A DNA stretch of 64,000 nt, from assembly GCA_019421345.1 (NCBI GenBank), contig JAHZFL010000004.1, positions 90,054-154,053 on the forward strand, read 5' to 3'. Each line of letters opens with the position of its first letter. Position 1 is the stretch's first letter. Made by a program: the position numbers and the translations under genes. This document shows, in pieces, positions 42,989-50,973 of this stretch. The stretch comes from Roseburia sp. (GTDB lineage: Bacteria > Bacillota > Clostridia > Lachnospirales > Lachnospiraceae). The notes under the pieces were generated by a model. It had not been told where the DNA came from. It made no database searches and worked only from the letters and a program-made list of their open reading frames with translations.

Positions 42989-44680
42989 TTATCTTGCTTT
43001 TCTTACAACTCTGTCTATCTCCTGCTCCGATGATTCCGATGGAGTGATTCTTTCATGTGTTTTCTGCGCATTCTGCACGATTCGATCCAATGTGTTATGA
43101 TGATAAATTCCATAAAACATTCCATAACGCCCTAAAAGCTTCTCAATTTCTCTATCTTTTTGAATGCTCTCCTCATAAGAATGTATTCTTCCTTCTGTTT
43201 CAAATCTTCCGTCCCTTTTTACCAGAAAGTTGAAATTTTCATAACAACTATTCAGAGACTGCAACATCGATTCATATTCCGGTGTCAGTTCCTTATTGTA
43301 AACAGCATTTAAAAGAATGGATGCATCTGTGACTATAAAATCTACCTTTCCATAAAGTCTATCAATCCTATGAAGCTGCTCTTTTAATATCTCAAACTGA
43401 TGTTCTTCACTCCCGTCTAGCAACGTATCATTTTCTTCCCAAACTAAATCCTTGGCATATTCGGACACATATTCTACCACATAGCCTTTCTTTTTCAATT
43501 CCTCAACAATATGAAAACAAGCAGTTGACTTTCCAGCTCCCGGACCTCCAAAAGCATTAATCACCAGCGAATGATGCTTTCCTTTTTCCTTTAATTGTTT
43601 TACTGCTTTCTGATGCTGTTCTATAAAAGGCTGCCACTTATTTTCCAACTCTGTTTTTTCTGTCTTTTCCTGTCCTTTTTGTGCTTTTTTATGTATCAAG
43701 TATTCATTCCAATCCTTGCATCCACTTTGAGAAGGAACTATGTCTGTATACGTTTCATAACCCATATCTGCATATTTTTTCAGCAGACCTTCTTTTCCTT
43801 GCCCTCCGAGTTTCTTTTCTGATTCTCCGTACATTGCGCGCATACCGGCAGCATCATTATCCAGACAGAATCCAATTCTTTTAATGTGCTGATAATCCTT
43901 TAAAAACTGTATCAATGGATTATCTGCTGTCATACCAAGTACCAACTTATTACTACCATAATCACCCGTAACATCCATATAGGACATCAAATCGATGTTT
44001 GCTTCAAAAACCTTAAGTTCATCACTTTCTGGCTTTACAATATTAATTCCAAAGTTTTTATCATTTCCAGCAACATCTCCACGATATTTCTTTCCATAAA
44101 TGTCCGCTGTTCCTCGTTTCGTTGCATATCTTACAACGCCCTCCTTGTCTTTACCCAAAAAGACAAGATTATGATGCTCACTCTCCTCGTATAAAATTTT
44201 TAAATCCTTTACAAAATAATCGACGATAGATTGAGACAATCCTCTTGTCTTTGTTAAATATGCGTATGCCCGCCGATAATCGCCCTGTACAGCATCTGGA
44301 AGAATAAATTCTTTCTTTTCTTTCTTTTCCACCAGCTTCGCTGGGTGTAAAAGAGCTTGTTCTGCTCTCCTTTCCTTTTCCTGCGAATCAATTTTGTAAA
44401 CTCCTTGGAACTCTAAAAGCCTTTGAATGGCTTCCGCAACAGACTCTACCCCACAAAATTGTATTAAAAAATCAATTTGTGATCCTCCGCTATCCTTTCC
44501 ATTTCCAGCTCTTGACCAGCGATACCATGTTCTATCATTATAAATTCGGACCGAATCATGCTCTTTAAGTGAATATAGATTTCCAACCCTTACAGGATGA
44601 TAACCATAATGTGCTGCAAGTTCTGTTAGGCTTGTATCCTTCGCCAGCAATATTTCTTCATCTGTATAATTTTTATACAT
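42989..44680 (-). CDS. Toprim (DUF3991-like) primase protein fused to a P-loop kinase domain
   Basis: A 563-residue protein. Residues 1-100 resemble DUF3991 (YTDEEILLAKDTSLTELAAHYGYHPVR), residues ~220-320 a toprim domain with the acidic FEANIDLMSYMDV and GFCLDNDAAGM motifs. From residue ~370 a separate NTPase domain begins with Walker A NAFGGPGAGKST, followed by EYVSEYAKDLVWEEN and IVTDASILLN. The first half is common on ICEs; the P-loop part resembles NadR/AAA_28-type kinases. The fusion joins DNA priming-type and nucleotide-binding functions. It lies upstream of parA. Confidence 0.8.
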   Translation of the reverse strand: MYKNYTDEEILLAKDTSLTELAAHYGYHPVRVGNLYSLKEHDSVRIYNDRTWYRWSRAGNGKDSGGSQIDFLIQFCGVESVAEAIQRLLEFQGVYKIDSQEKERRAEQALLHPAKLVEKKEKKEFILPDAVQGDYRRAYAYLTKTRGLSQSIVDYFVKDLKILYEESEHHNLVFLGKDKEGVVRYATKRGTADIYGKKYRGDVAGNDKNFGINIVKPESDELKVFEANIDLMSYMDVTGDYGSNKLVLGMTADNPLIQFLKDYQHIKRIGFCLDNDAAGMRAMYGESEKKLGGQGKEGLLKKYADMGYETYTDIVPSQSGCKDWNEYLIHKKAQKGQEKTEKTELENKWQPFIEQHQKAVKQLKEKGKHHSLVINAFGGPGAGKSTACFHIVEELKKKGYVVEYVSEYAKDLVWEENDTLLDGSEEHQFEILKEQLHRIDRLYGKVDFIVTDASILLNAVYNKELTPEYESMLQSLNSCYENFNFLVKRDGRFETEGRIHSYEESIQKDREIEKLLGRYGMFYGIYHHNTLDRIVQNAQKTHERITPSESSEQEIDRVVRKAR

Positions 44681-44682
44681 AA

Positions 44683-45105
44683 TCAGTTCTCCTTCTCCAT
44701 TATATTGATAAATTGCTTTGCCATATCCAATATAAATGCAACTGTTTCCTGATCCACAAATTCGGTTATTTGTTCAAATTTTTTCCCCTTATCTGAAATC
44801 TCTAAATCATGATCTACACTATTTATTTCTTCCGAAATTTTATCATGCGCCAGAAGTTCCCATACTGGTATATTCAAAGCATCTGACATTTTAATCAGTG
44901 CCTTTAAACTAATGCCACATTGATACGATTCAATTTTGCTGATACAGCTTACGGAAAGATTTGATAACTCCGCAAGTCTTGATATAGAAAGATTCTGTTT
45001 GATCCTCTCGGTGCGTATTCTGTTTGCAGTCTCTGCCAACCAGTCTTCCATTTTTTGTTCATCATACGCAATAGAATCAATCCTAATCTTCTTTTCTTCT
45101 TCCAT
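44683..45105 (-). CDS. XRE-family helix-turn-helix regulator, paralogue of the one at 19.6 kb
   Basis: A 140-residue protein with the HTH at residues ~35-75 (LSISRLAELSNLSVSCISKIESYQ). Both HTH and C-terminal region (FEQITEFVDQETVAFILDMAKQFI) parallel the regulator at 19,619-20,008. It lies 2 nt before the toprim gene and heads the replication/partition operon. The two copies may coordinate the maintenance and transfer modules. Confidence 0.75.
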   Translation of the reverse strand: MEEEKKIRIDSIAYDEQKMEDWLAETANRIRTERIKQNLSISRLAELSNLSVSCISKIESYQCGISLKALIKMSDALNIPVWELLAHDKISEEINSVDHDLEISDKGKKFEQITEFVDQETVAFILDMAKQFINIMEKEN

Positions 45106-45221
45106 TCTTCACCCCCATTTTCTCCTTCCTCTCCGGGAACCCGCAGTCAGAGTTCCCAGAGCAAACACATGTTTAAAGCTTCTCGTGATATAAAATAAAC
45201 CAAAATTTAGAAAAAATTCCG

Positions 45222-46823
45222 TTACCTTGATTTTCTCTGAAGCTTTCGCTCAGAAGTTTTTTCACTTTCCAATTTCGTTTCCTCTGTTTCCATACATTTA
45301 CTTCTTTCCTCCTCTAACTTTTCAAAAACAGTATCTTCTGCATATCTAACAAATCGACGTAAGCACATATCATCTAAATATTGCATTCCCGGTTTTTCCA
45401 TAAATTGTTGAAACTCCTTTGTTAGTAAATCATATGAAAAATAATGTTTACCGTCTGGCGCTTTCAGATATCCACTTCCATCATCATAATGAGACCACTC
45501 CCAGCCCTCTGGAAGGAATCTCTTTCTCCCATTTACACCTCCAGTAAACTTAATATCCTTCATATCACCAAAATTCTTATCTACATAATCCTGTACTATG
45601 TCTATACTCTTGTCATAGTCTCCCCATAGCATATCCTTATTAAGCCAGATAGTTTCTCTCAATAAATAATTTGCATCTTCCTTTGTATTTGCATATTTGA
45701 TTACGTCCCAGATAATTTTATCCGCCTCCATTTTCGCCAGTTCAGCTTCGGAAAGCTGATCAAGATTCCGATTATCCATAAGAAGTTGATAATATTGAAC
45801 CTCTGCATTTTTCAAAATTTCTTCCCAATTCAGATTTTTCGTTATTTCCAAATCTCCTGTATTACAATGCACTGCCCTCTCAATCTGGCATTCCTCTGAA
45901 ACATATTGTGTTATTTTTCCATCATAACTAAATCGTATAGAATTTCCGTGCATTTCCAGTACTTTTGCATCCTCATACATTTCCTGTATTGTTGCATTAC
46001 CGTACATTTTCTCTACTTGCGCATAGTCACACATGGTTTTCACCATAGCACTCTGATACATTTTTCTTACTAAAGACTTATCACACATCATCCTTACATT
46101 TGTATTGTCATGCATCTCCGTAATGCTGGTGTTATAGTACATTGCTTGTACCCCAGAATTATCAGACATTTTTTCCACTTGAGATTGATCAAACATCTTA
46201 GTTACCCTTGCATTGTCAGACATCTCTTTCACTTTGGCGTTCTCAGACATCATATGTACTTTAGTATTATCAAGCATATTGCTCACGATAGCCCTACCAT
46301 ACATCGTGTTTACAAAACTACTGTCAGACATTCTCTGTACTACAGTATTTTCAAACATCTCATTAATACTGGAATTCTGACGCATTTCCAATACTGTAGC
46401 GTTTTTCAACATTCGTCGAACATTAGAGTCAGAAAGCTCAACCACCGCATCCCTATTCAAAATCTGTACATTACAATTTCTTAGCAAATAATATCCATCC
46501 TTGAGTTCACTAAGCTGTCTGTCAACAAACACATGTGTTCTGCACCAATCTTTTACTGCTTTTCTAAATTCCCGATCATACTTCTCATAATTCTCTTTGT
46601 ACCAATCTGGCAATATGTCTTGATTAATGTTTATCTTCCAGCTATCTGGATCAGTCCACCACTCATCACTGATGAATTTCATTTCCACCTTTACAAATTT
46701 TGTCTTAGCATTAGCTTCAATATCTTTAATGCCTACTCTTTCTAGCAATTGAGCATGAACACCACCTAGTCCCTCTGCCAATACGCATCTTTTTTCCATT
46801 ATAATACCGATAAATGAACCCAT
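45222..46823 (-). CDS. Large protein with ~12-residue solenoid repeats
   Basis: A 533-residue soluble protein. Residues ~130-305 consist of about 15 imperfect 11-12-residue units with the consensus V-x-x-M-x-D/E-N-A/S/T, for example VHMMSENAKVKEMSDNARV. This looks like a short-repeat beta-solenoid. A WSHYDDGSGYLKAPDGKHYFSYDLLTKEF segment occurs near residue 455. The C-terminus is Glu/Lys-rich. There is no signal peptide. I remember similar repeats from gut phage and ICE proteins but know no function. It lies between the XRE-led operon and a small-gene patchwork. Confidence 0.7.
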   Translation of the reverse strand: MGSFIGIIMEKRCVLAEGLGGVHAQLLERVGIKDIEANAKTKFVKVEMKFISDEWWTDPDSWKININQDILPDWYKENYEKYDREFRKAVKDWCRTHVFVDRQLSELKDGYYLLRNCNVQILNRDAVVELSDSNVRRMLKNATVLEMRQNSSINEMFENTVVQRMSDSSFVNTMYGRAIVSNMLDNTKVHMMSENAKVKEMSDNARVTKMFDQSQVEKMSDNSGVQAMYYNTSITEMHDNTNVRMMCDKSLVRKMYQSAMVKTMCDYAQVEKMYGNATIQEMYEDAKVLEMHGNSIRFSYDGKITQYVSEECQIERAVHCNTGDLEITKNLNWEEILKNAEVQYYQLLMDNRNLDQLSEAELAKMEADKIIWDVIKYANTKEDANYLLRETIWLNKDMLWGDYDKSIDIVQDYVDKNFGDMKDIKFTGGVNGRKRFLPEGWEWSHYDDGSGYLKAPDGKHYFSYDLLTKEFQQFMEKPGMQYLDDMCLRRFVRYAEDTVFEKLEEERSKCMETEETKLESEKTSERKLQRKSR

Positions 46824-46881
46824 TTTCTTCCCCTCCCATAGATATATAAATCATTTCAATGCTTTAAATCTGGATGCACTC

Positions 46882-47052
46882 CTATATTTGTTCTTTTTCT
46901 TTAACTGGCACATATCCATACCCTTTCAACAGGTTCTGATATGCCCATGTGCCAACTTCCTCCTGCTCCTTTTCTGTCAGCGTATCAATATTTACCGGAT
47001 TTCCCTCTTCATCCTTTATAAAAAAGCGGTATGTAGGTTTTTGTTTTGCCAT
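46882..47052 (-). CDS. Hypothetical 56-residue protein, full copy of a duplicated gene
   Basis: Starts MAKQKPTYRFFIKDEEGNPV; AAGGGGAT lies 7 nt before this ATG, so the longer upstream frame is rejected. The ~200 bp covering gene and promoter (46,900-47,105) recur at 47,880-48,080 with a damaged 3' end. The function is unknown. Confidence 0.6.
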   Translation of the reverse strand: MAKQKPTYRFFIKDEEGNPVNIDTLTEKEQEEVGTWAYQNLLKGYGYVPVKEKEQI

Positions 47053-47149
47053 TAGACACATCCCCTTTTCTTTCATCCTATGACACACTGCTTGTCAGGT
47101 ATCATTATCTTCGTTCTTCTTACTACGAAACTCTTATTTAATAGCTAAT

Positions 47150-47305
47150 TTACTTTTGTTTGCCCATTTCATTTTCCTTGTGTTCTATCCAATCCCATAA
47201 TATATGTAGTACCAATGCATTTCGGGTGAGCCCCTGCTTTTTGGAAATTTCATTTAGCTGTTTCTGCAACTCCTCTGGAGCTCTGACCGTCATTATGTTT
47301 GCCAT
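47150..47305 (-). CDS. Ribbon-helix-helix regulator, 51 residues
   Basis: MANIMTVRAPEELQKQLNEI and GLTRNALVLHILWDWIE follow the Arc/CopG pattern of a beta strand then two helices. The ATG was chosen because GGGGAGGG precedes it. It diverges from another ribbon-helix-helix gene across a palindromic operator. Confidence 0.65.
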   Translation of the reverse strand: MANIMTVRAPEELQKQLNEISKKQGLTRNALVLHILWDWIEHKENEMGKQK

Positions 47306-47344
47306 TTTTATCCCTCCCCATATCTTAAATGCCAATAGGTGATG

Positions 47345-47380
47345 TCACTATGAAATTATACTATCATAGTTTCATAGTGA
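47345..47380. promoter_or_regulatory. Palindromic operator between divergent ribbon-helix-helix genes
   Basis: TCACTATGAAA (47,345) and TTTCATAGTGA (47,370) are perfect 11-bp inverted repeats with a 14-nt centre that itself contains CTATCATAG. A further half-site GAAACTAT follows near 47,390. It fits binding of a dimeric small repressor controlling both genes. Confidence 0.65.
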
Positions 47381-47457
47381 TTTCAATAAGAAACTATTTT
47401 TTACTAGGATTTTAATATAAAATGGTGTCATAAAGACTTCAATAAAGGAGAGCTATT

Positions 47458-47646
47458 ATGGCAACAAATAAAATCCCAACTATGTTACGATTACCAGAAG
47501 ACCTACATTACAAAATCAAACAACTTGCCAAAATTGAACATCGTTCTCTTAATGCTGAAATTGAATTTGCCATATCAGAATATATTACAAATTATGAATC
47601 ACAAAAAGGAGTCATTGACTTTTTACTACCTTTCGAAGAAAAATAA
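47458..47646 (+). CDS. Arc-like ribbon-helix-helix protein, 62 residues
   Basis: IPTMLRLPEDLHYKIKQLAK and HRSLNAEIEFAISEYI match the Arc repressor fold closely. AAGGAG lies 8 nt before the ATG. It is divergent from the gene at 47,150-47,305 and probably autoregulated through the shared operator. Confidence 0.75.
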   Translation: MATNKIPTMLRLPEDLHYKIKQLAKIEHRSLNAEIEFAISEYITNYESQKGVIDFLLPFEEK

Positions 47647-47696
47647 AGTTTATTTTTCTTTAGCGTGATAATATGGATCATTCGATGATTCTATTT

Positions 47697-47855
47697 TTAT
47701 TGATTTAACTGGGCATTCTCAATAATCAACAATATATATGCATTCAAGCTTATCCCTTTGATATATGCAGCCGTTTGCAGTTGTTCTTTCAGAGCAACTG
47801 GCATTCGGACTATCACTTGTATCTTTTCTCTTGTCTCTATACTGTTTGATTCCAT
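47697..47855 (-). CDS. Ribbon-helix-helix-like protein, 52 residues
   Basis: The frame reads MESNSIETREKIQVIVRMPV, then ALKEQLQTAAYIKGISLNAY and a hydrophobic helix. This is the pattern of RHH proteins that accompany the genes above. AAGGGGGAAAA precedes the ATG. It lies just downstream of the truncated duplicate gene. Confidence 0.6.
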   Translation of the reverse strand: MESNSIETREKIQVIVRMPVALKEQLQTAAYIKGISLNAYILLIIENAQLNQ

Positions 47856-47888
47856 TTTTCCCCCTTATGTTCCTCTTACCGGCATATA

Positions 47889-48026
47889 TCAAAACCCTTT
47901 CAACAGATTTTGATATGCCCATGTGCCAACTTCCTCCTGCTCCTTTTCTGTCAGCGTATCAATATTTACCGGATTTCCCTCTTCATCCTTTATAAAAAAG
48001 CGGTATGTAGGTTTTTGTTTTGCCAT
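47889..48026 (-). pseudogene. Truncated duplicate of the 56-residue gene
   Basis: The first 44 codons are the same as in the copy at 46,882-47,052; then the sequence diverges and stops after LLKGF, losing the last 12 residues. Upstream DNA including the ribosome site is also duplicated. It may still be expressed as a shorter protein. Confidence 0.6.
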
Positions 48027-48075
48027 TAGACACATCCCCTTTTCTTTCATCCTATGACACACTGGTTGTCAGGTA

Positions 48076-48312
48076 TCATTGATCTTGCTCCTTCTTTTCG
48101 TCATCTTTTTGAGATTCACAACAGAAATACATGGGATCTTTATCTAAAAAAATACAAATAGATAAAAATTCATCAACTCTTAACTCTCTACCTCTCCCAT
48201 TGCCTAACGATCGATATAAAATATTGGTAGATAATCCAGTCTTTTTTGAAATTGCCTTTATTGAGATCCCCATTTTACCAACATAATCCGCCATTTTCTT
48301 TGTTGCAGTCAT
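48076..48312 (-). CDS. Small XRE-like helix-turn-helix protein, 78 residues
   Basis: HTH at residues ~14-45 (MGISIKAISKKTGLSTNILYRSLGN), with a Cys-Cys-rich end (YFCCESQKDDEKK). It is divergent from the 144-residue XRE regulator across a region with an inverted repeat. It resembles Cro-like partners of phage/ICE control switches. Confidence 0.7.
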   Translation of the reverse strand: MTATKKMADYVGKMGISIKAISKKTGLSTNILYRSLGNGRGRELRVDEFLSICIFLDKDPMYFCCESQKDDEKKEQDQ

Positions 48313-48359
48313 CTAATCACCCCTTTATTGTATTTATATTAACTACTTCAATCATTATA

Positions 48360-48406
48360 GTAGCTATTTTAAATATAGTCAATACAATTTTAATTAAAAT
48401 GGCTAC
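48360..48406. promoter_or_regulatory. Inverted-repeat operator between divergent XRE genes
   Basis: GTAGCTATTTTA (48,360) and TAAAATGGCTAC (48,395) are inverted half-sites with one mismatch. The region is AT-rich and divergently promoted, a typical repressor/Cro-type switch. Confidence 0.55.
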
Positions 48407-48464
48407 TTTTTTATTTACATGAATTATGATAACTGCTATAATGGTCAAAAAATGGAGGGTAAAA

Positions 48465-48899
48465 ATGGAGGCAATAGACATTGGAAATAAATTAAGAAAA
48501 CTACGTGAGAGTTCTAACCTATCAGCTAAAGATGTTTCACAAATACTCTATGATAGTTATGGTATTGCTATGAACTACCGCACCCTGTTTAATTACGAAA
48601 AAGGACGAAGTTCTCCTGATATTGACCGTTTTCTTACACTATGTAAGATATATAATTGCACAGATGTTCTCTTTGAATTTGGATACACCGATACTCCACA
48701 AAAATATCCTTTATCTTCCGAAGCTTCTGAGGTTTATTCTAAATATCAGGCACTTCCTAAAGACGGACAAGCAGTGATCCGCAATGCATTGGGTATTTAC
48801 AAACAACCTTCCGATTCATATATACCAGACACTCCAGAAGAATTAGAAGCTATTTATCCCCCTATTGGGTCTGAAAATGAGAAGAAAAATATATCGTGA
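48465..48899 (+). CDS. XRE-family transcriptional regulator, 144 residues
   Basis: Start chosen at MEAIDIGNKLRKLRESSNLS because GGAGGG lies 5 nt upstream. The HTH covers residues ~5-60 (SAKDVSQILYDSYGIAMNYRTLFNYEKGRS). The C-terminal part is variable. It is followed by a clear terminator. It is probably one of the master switches of the element. Confidence 0.75.
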   Translation: MEAIDIGNKLRKLRESSNLSAKDVSQILYDSYGIAMNYRTLFNYEKGRSSPDIDRFLTLCKIYNCTDVLFEFGYTDTPQKYPLSSEASEVYSKYQALPKDGQAVIRNALGIYKQPSDSYIPDTPEELEAIYPPIGSENEKKNIS

Positions 48900-48940
48900 T
48901 AACCATGATCAAAATGCTATATTAGCCTGTAAAAAAACAA

Positions 48941-48978
48941 TAGAGCCCAAAGAGTACACAACTCTCTAGGCTCTATTT
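48941..48978 (+). terminator. Terminator after the XRE gene
   Basis: ATAGAGCC ... GGCTCTAT arms with an inner AGAG/CTCT pairing and trailing T-rich sequence. From here to 49,330 the DNA is AT-rich and shows no gene. Confidence 0.6.
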
Positions 48979-49331
48979 CGTTTAGCTTGGGAACATTGTA
49001 TCCAAATAAATATTGATTTTCTTCCACATTTATCCTATAAACTATATCCCAAGCATTTCTATCGAATATAGATAATTTGAACTTTGCCTCTATAGCTTGT
49101 ATTATAATACAACGTACAATTGCTCATATAATAGATTGCAAAAATATCATAGCTTCTCATCTTAACATATTTTCTTCTCATAAATTAAATCTCCTCTTTT
49201 GTAAAATTTTATGAATAAGAATAGTAAAAAGCCGCTTCGCAAAATTATCAAACAACTAATATAGTTTGTTTCCCATAAATATATTTTGGGAATCAATGGA
49301 ATACTTTGATTAACATTGATATTTCTGCTGG

Positions 49332-49337
49332 TATAAT
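49332..49337 (+). promoter_or_regulatory. -10 element of the frameshifted XRE gene
   Basis: TATAAT preceded by TGG (extended -10) and a TTAACA-like -35 16 nt upstream; GGAGAG follows as ribosome site before the ATG at 49,362. Confidence 0.45.
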
Positions 49338-49361
49338 AATAACTATACGGAGAGTAATATT

Positions 49362-49732
49362 ATGAACGAATTAATATATTAAGAAAGGATTTACTCAACC
49401 TCACCCTCGAGAAATTTGGTGAGCGTTTGGGCGTCAGCCGTGCTGCCATGAGTAATATCGAAAATGGCAATCGTAATGTTACTGACCAGATGTTCAAATC
49501 TATCTGTCGAGAATTTAACGTAAATGAAAGCTGGTTGCGTAATGGAATTGGTGATCCGTTTTCTATCCCTGAGGATGAATCTGCCGCCCTTGTATTCGAT
49601 TTGTTAGAAAATCTTACGGATGAATTTTATCAAATAATATTAAAGTTGTTTCACATTTATAAGCTATTAAATCCTGATTTAAAGAAAGTAATCAGAGATT
49701 TTTGTCAGAATGCTTTTGATCAAAAAAAATAG
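49362..49732 (+). pseudogene. XRE-family regulator with early frameshift
   Basis: From 49,367 one frame reads RINILRKDLLNLTLEKFGER followed by LGVSRAAMSNIENGNRNVTD, a full HTH, and continues to 49,732. The only good ATG (49,362, with ribosome site and promoter) is in another frame and stops after six codons. A one-base deletion in codon 2 explains this. Unless a non-standard start is used, the regulator is inactive. Confidence 0.6.
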
Positions 49733-49737
49733 AAGGC

Positions 49738-49863
49738 TCATAACCCTCCATTTTTTTCTAAATGCATTTTTACAAACGTATATGTTCTCTCAAAAAACAC
49801 TATGTCTCTGTCACCGAGCATATCTATATATTCCTTAATCTTATCCTTTATCTGCTGTCCCAT
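49738..49863 (-). CDS. Hypothetical 41-residue protein convergent with the XRE remnant
   Basis: MGQQIKDKIKEYIDMLGDRD and a following FFERTYTFVKMHLEKNGGL; predicted helical. GGGGG lies 8 nt before the ATG. A minus-strand promoter (TTGCAA, 16 nt, TACAAT) is visible near 49,930-49,957. No family was recognised. Confidence 0.45.
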   Translation of the reverse strand: MGQQIKDKIKEYIDMLGDRDIVFFERTYTFVKMHLEKNGGL

Positions 49864-50000
49864 ACTTTCTACCCCCTCTAATTTTCTTCCGTTCATATTG
49901 GGGGATGCACGCTTCCCTTTGACATTTATATTGTATCATATGCATTATTATTTGCAAGATTTTTGCTTGATTTTTGTCAAGACTGGCAATATTTTGTGGT

Positions 50001-50257
50001 TTAATTTACATTCATAAACAAAAAACCGAAAAGTTTAAAGCTTTCCGGCTTTTCGTTTTCCTCCTCATCATTCTTGAGTTCAATTGGATAGTTATCACTT
50101 TCAATGATAAACAATTCCAAATTGAAACCTTCAATACTGCTGAAAAACATACCAAGTTTACAAAGTAGGACACCGCTGGGCTCGAATAGTACGATAAATA
50201 GACCTCTCGCTGATTATCATATACGGTTCTATATCTTTTTACGTTAATTTTTCTCAT
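50001..50257 (-). pseudogene. Probable frameshifted small gene
   Basis: The 5' part reads MRKINVKRYRTVYDNQREVY in one frame; the 3' part reads GFNLELFIIESDNYPIELKN and ends at 50,001 in another. Each half looks coding in its own frame. The 3' end also folds as a hairpin (CCGGAAAGC/GCTTTAAACTTTTCGG), possibly a terminator. The product is unknown. Confidence 0.35.
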
Positions 50258-50360
50258 CCATAATTTTTTGTATATGTAAACGTATCATATATTTATCATA
50301 ACATTTTCATTTAGCATTTTACACTGGAAAATACTGGATAAACAATCTTCTTAAAAATTT

Positions 50361-50957
50361 CTAATTCTCAGTTACCTTCAAACAAAAATTAATAAACACC
50401 TCCATATTTGTATCTTCTAAACTTTCCAAATTTTTTGCAAAATTTTTTAACTCAATTGATTCTCCCACTTTATACTTTTTATCTGTTGGAAATATTTTTA
50501 TATATTCCTTCTTCCGTTCAACCCCCTTTTTTTCAAATTTAATTCCTGCCTTAACCATTACATTTTCTAAATCGGGAGAATCATAAATTGGTTGTATATA
50601 TTCATATGCCCAATGCTTTTTAAACATTTCCTTTGAAATAAATCGCTCTTTCTCTTTTTCCGTACAATCATCCGTATCCATAATTATGAAAATTTTAAAA
50701 TCTGAGGATAATGTTTCTTGTTTATTAACCTTTTTAAGTTCAATATCTGAGAAAAATTTTATAAACTGTTTATACGTTTTAAATCTATAATCTTCTAAAA
50801 TATGTTTTATACTATTAATCTGAATAGACTTATTTCCTTTTTCTTTACTGATCACCTCCATTTTTAGCCTAAGATTCGATTTGATATACTCACAAATTTG
50901 CTTTTCTGACTTCCCATGAACAATTACTATTGTCTTGAGATAACAAACTTTTCTCAT
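50361..50957 (-). CDS. TOPRIM-like effector of an AAA ATPase-linked defence pair
   Basis: A 198-residue protein. TIVIVHGKSEKQICEYI at the N-terminus and FKIFIIMDTDDC in the middle give the Gly-x-x-Glu and D-x-D features of TOPRIM or RloB/DUF4435-like nucleases. It is encoded 16 nt after the AAA ATPase gene. Pairs of this kind include AbiLi/AbiLii, PARIS (AriA/AriB) and RloA/RloB; the exact type cannot be fixed by eye. It is expected to be kept inactive by the ATPase until infection. Confidence 0.6.
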   Translation of the reverse strand: MRKVCYLKTIVIVHGKSEKQICEYIKSNLRLKMEVISKEKGNKSIQINSIKHILEDYRFKTYKQFIKFFSDIELKKVNKQETLSSDFKIFIIMDTDDCTEKEKERFISKEMFKKHWAYEYIQPIYDSPDLENVMVKAGIKFEKKGVERKKEYIKIFPTDKKYKVGESIELKNFAKNLESLEDTNMEVFINFCLKVTEN

Positions 50958-50973
50958 TTGTACCTATACCCTC

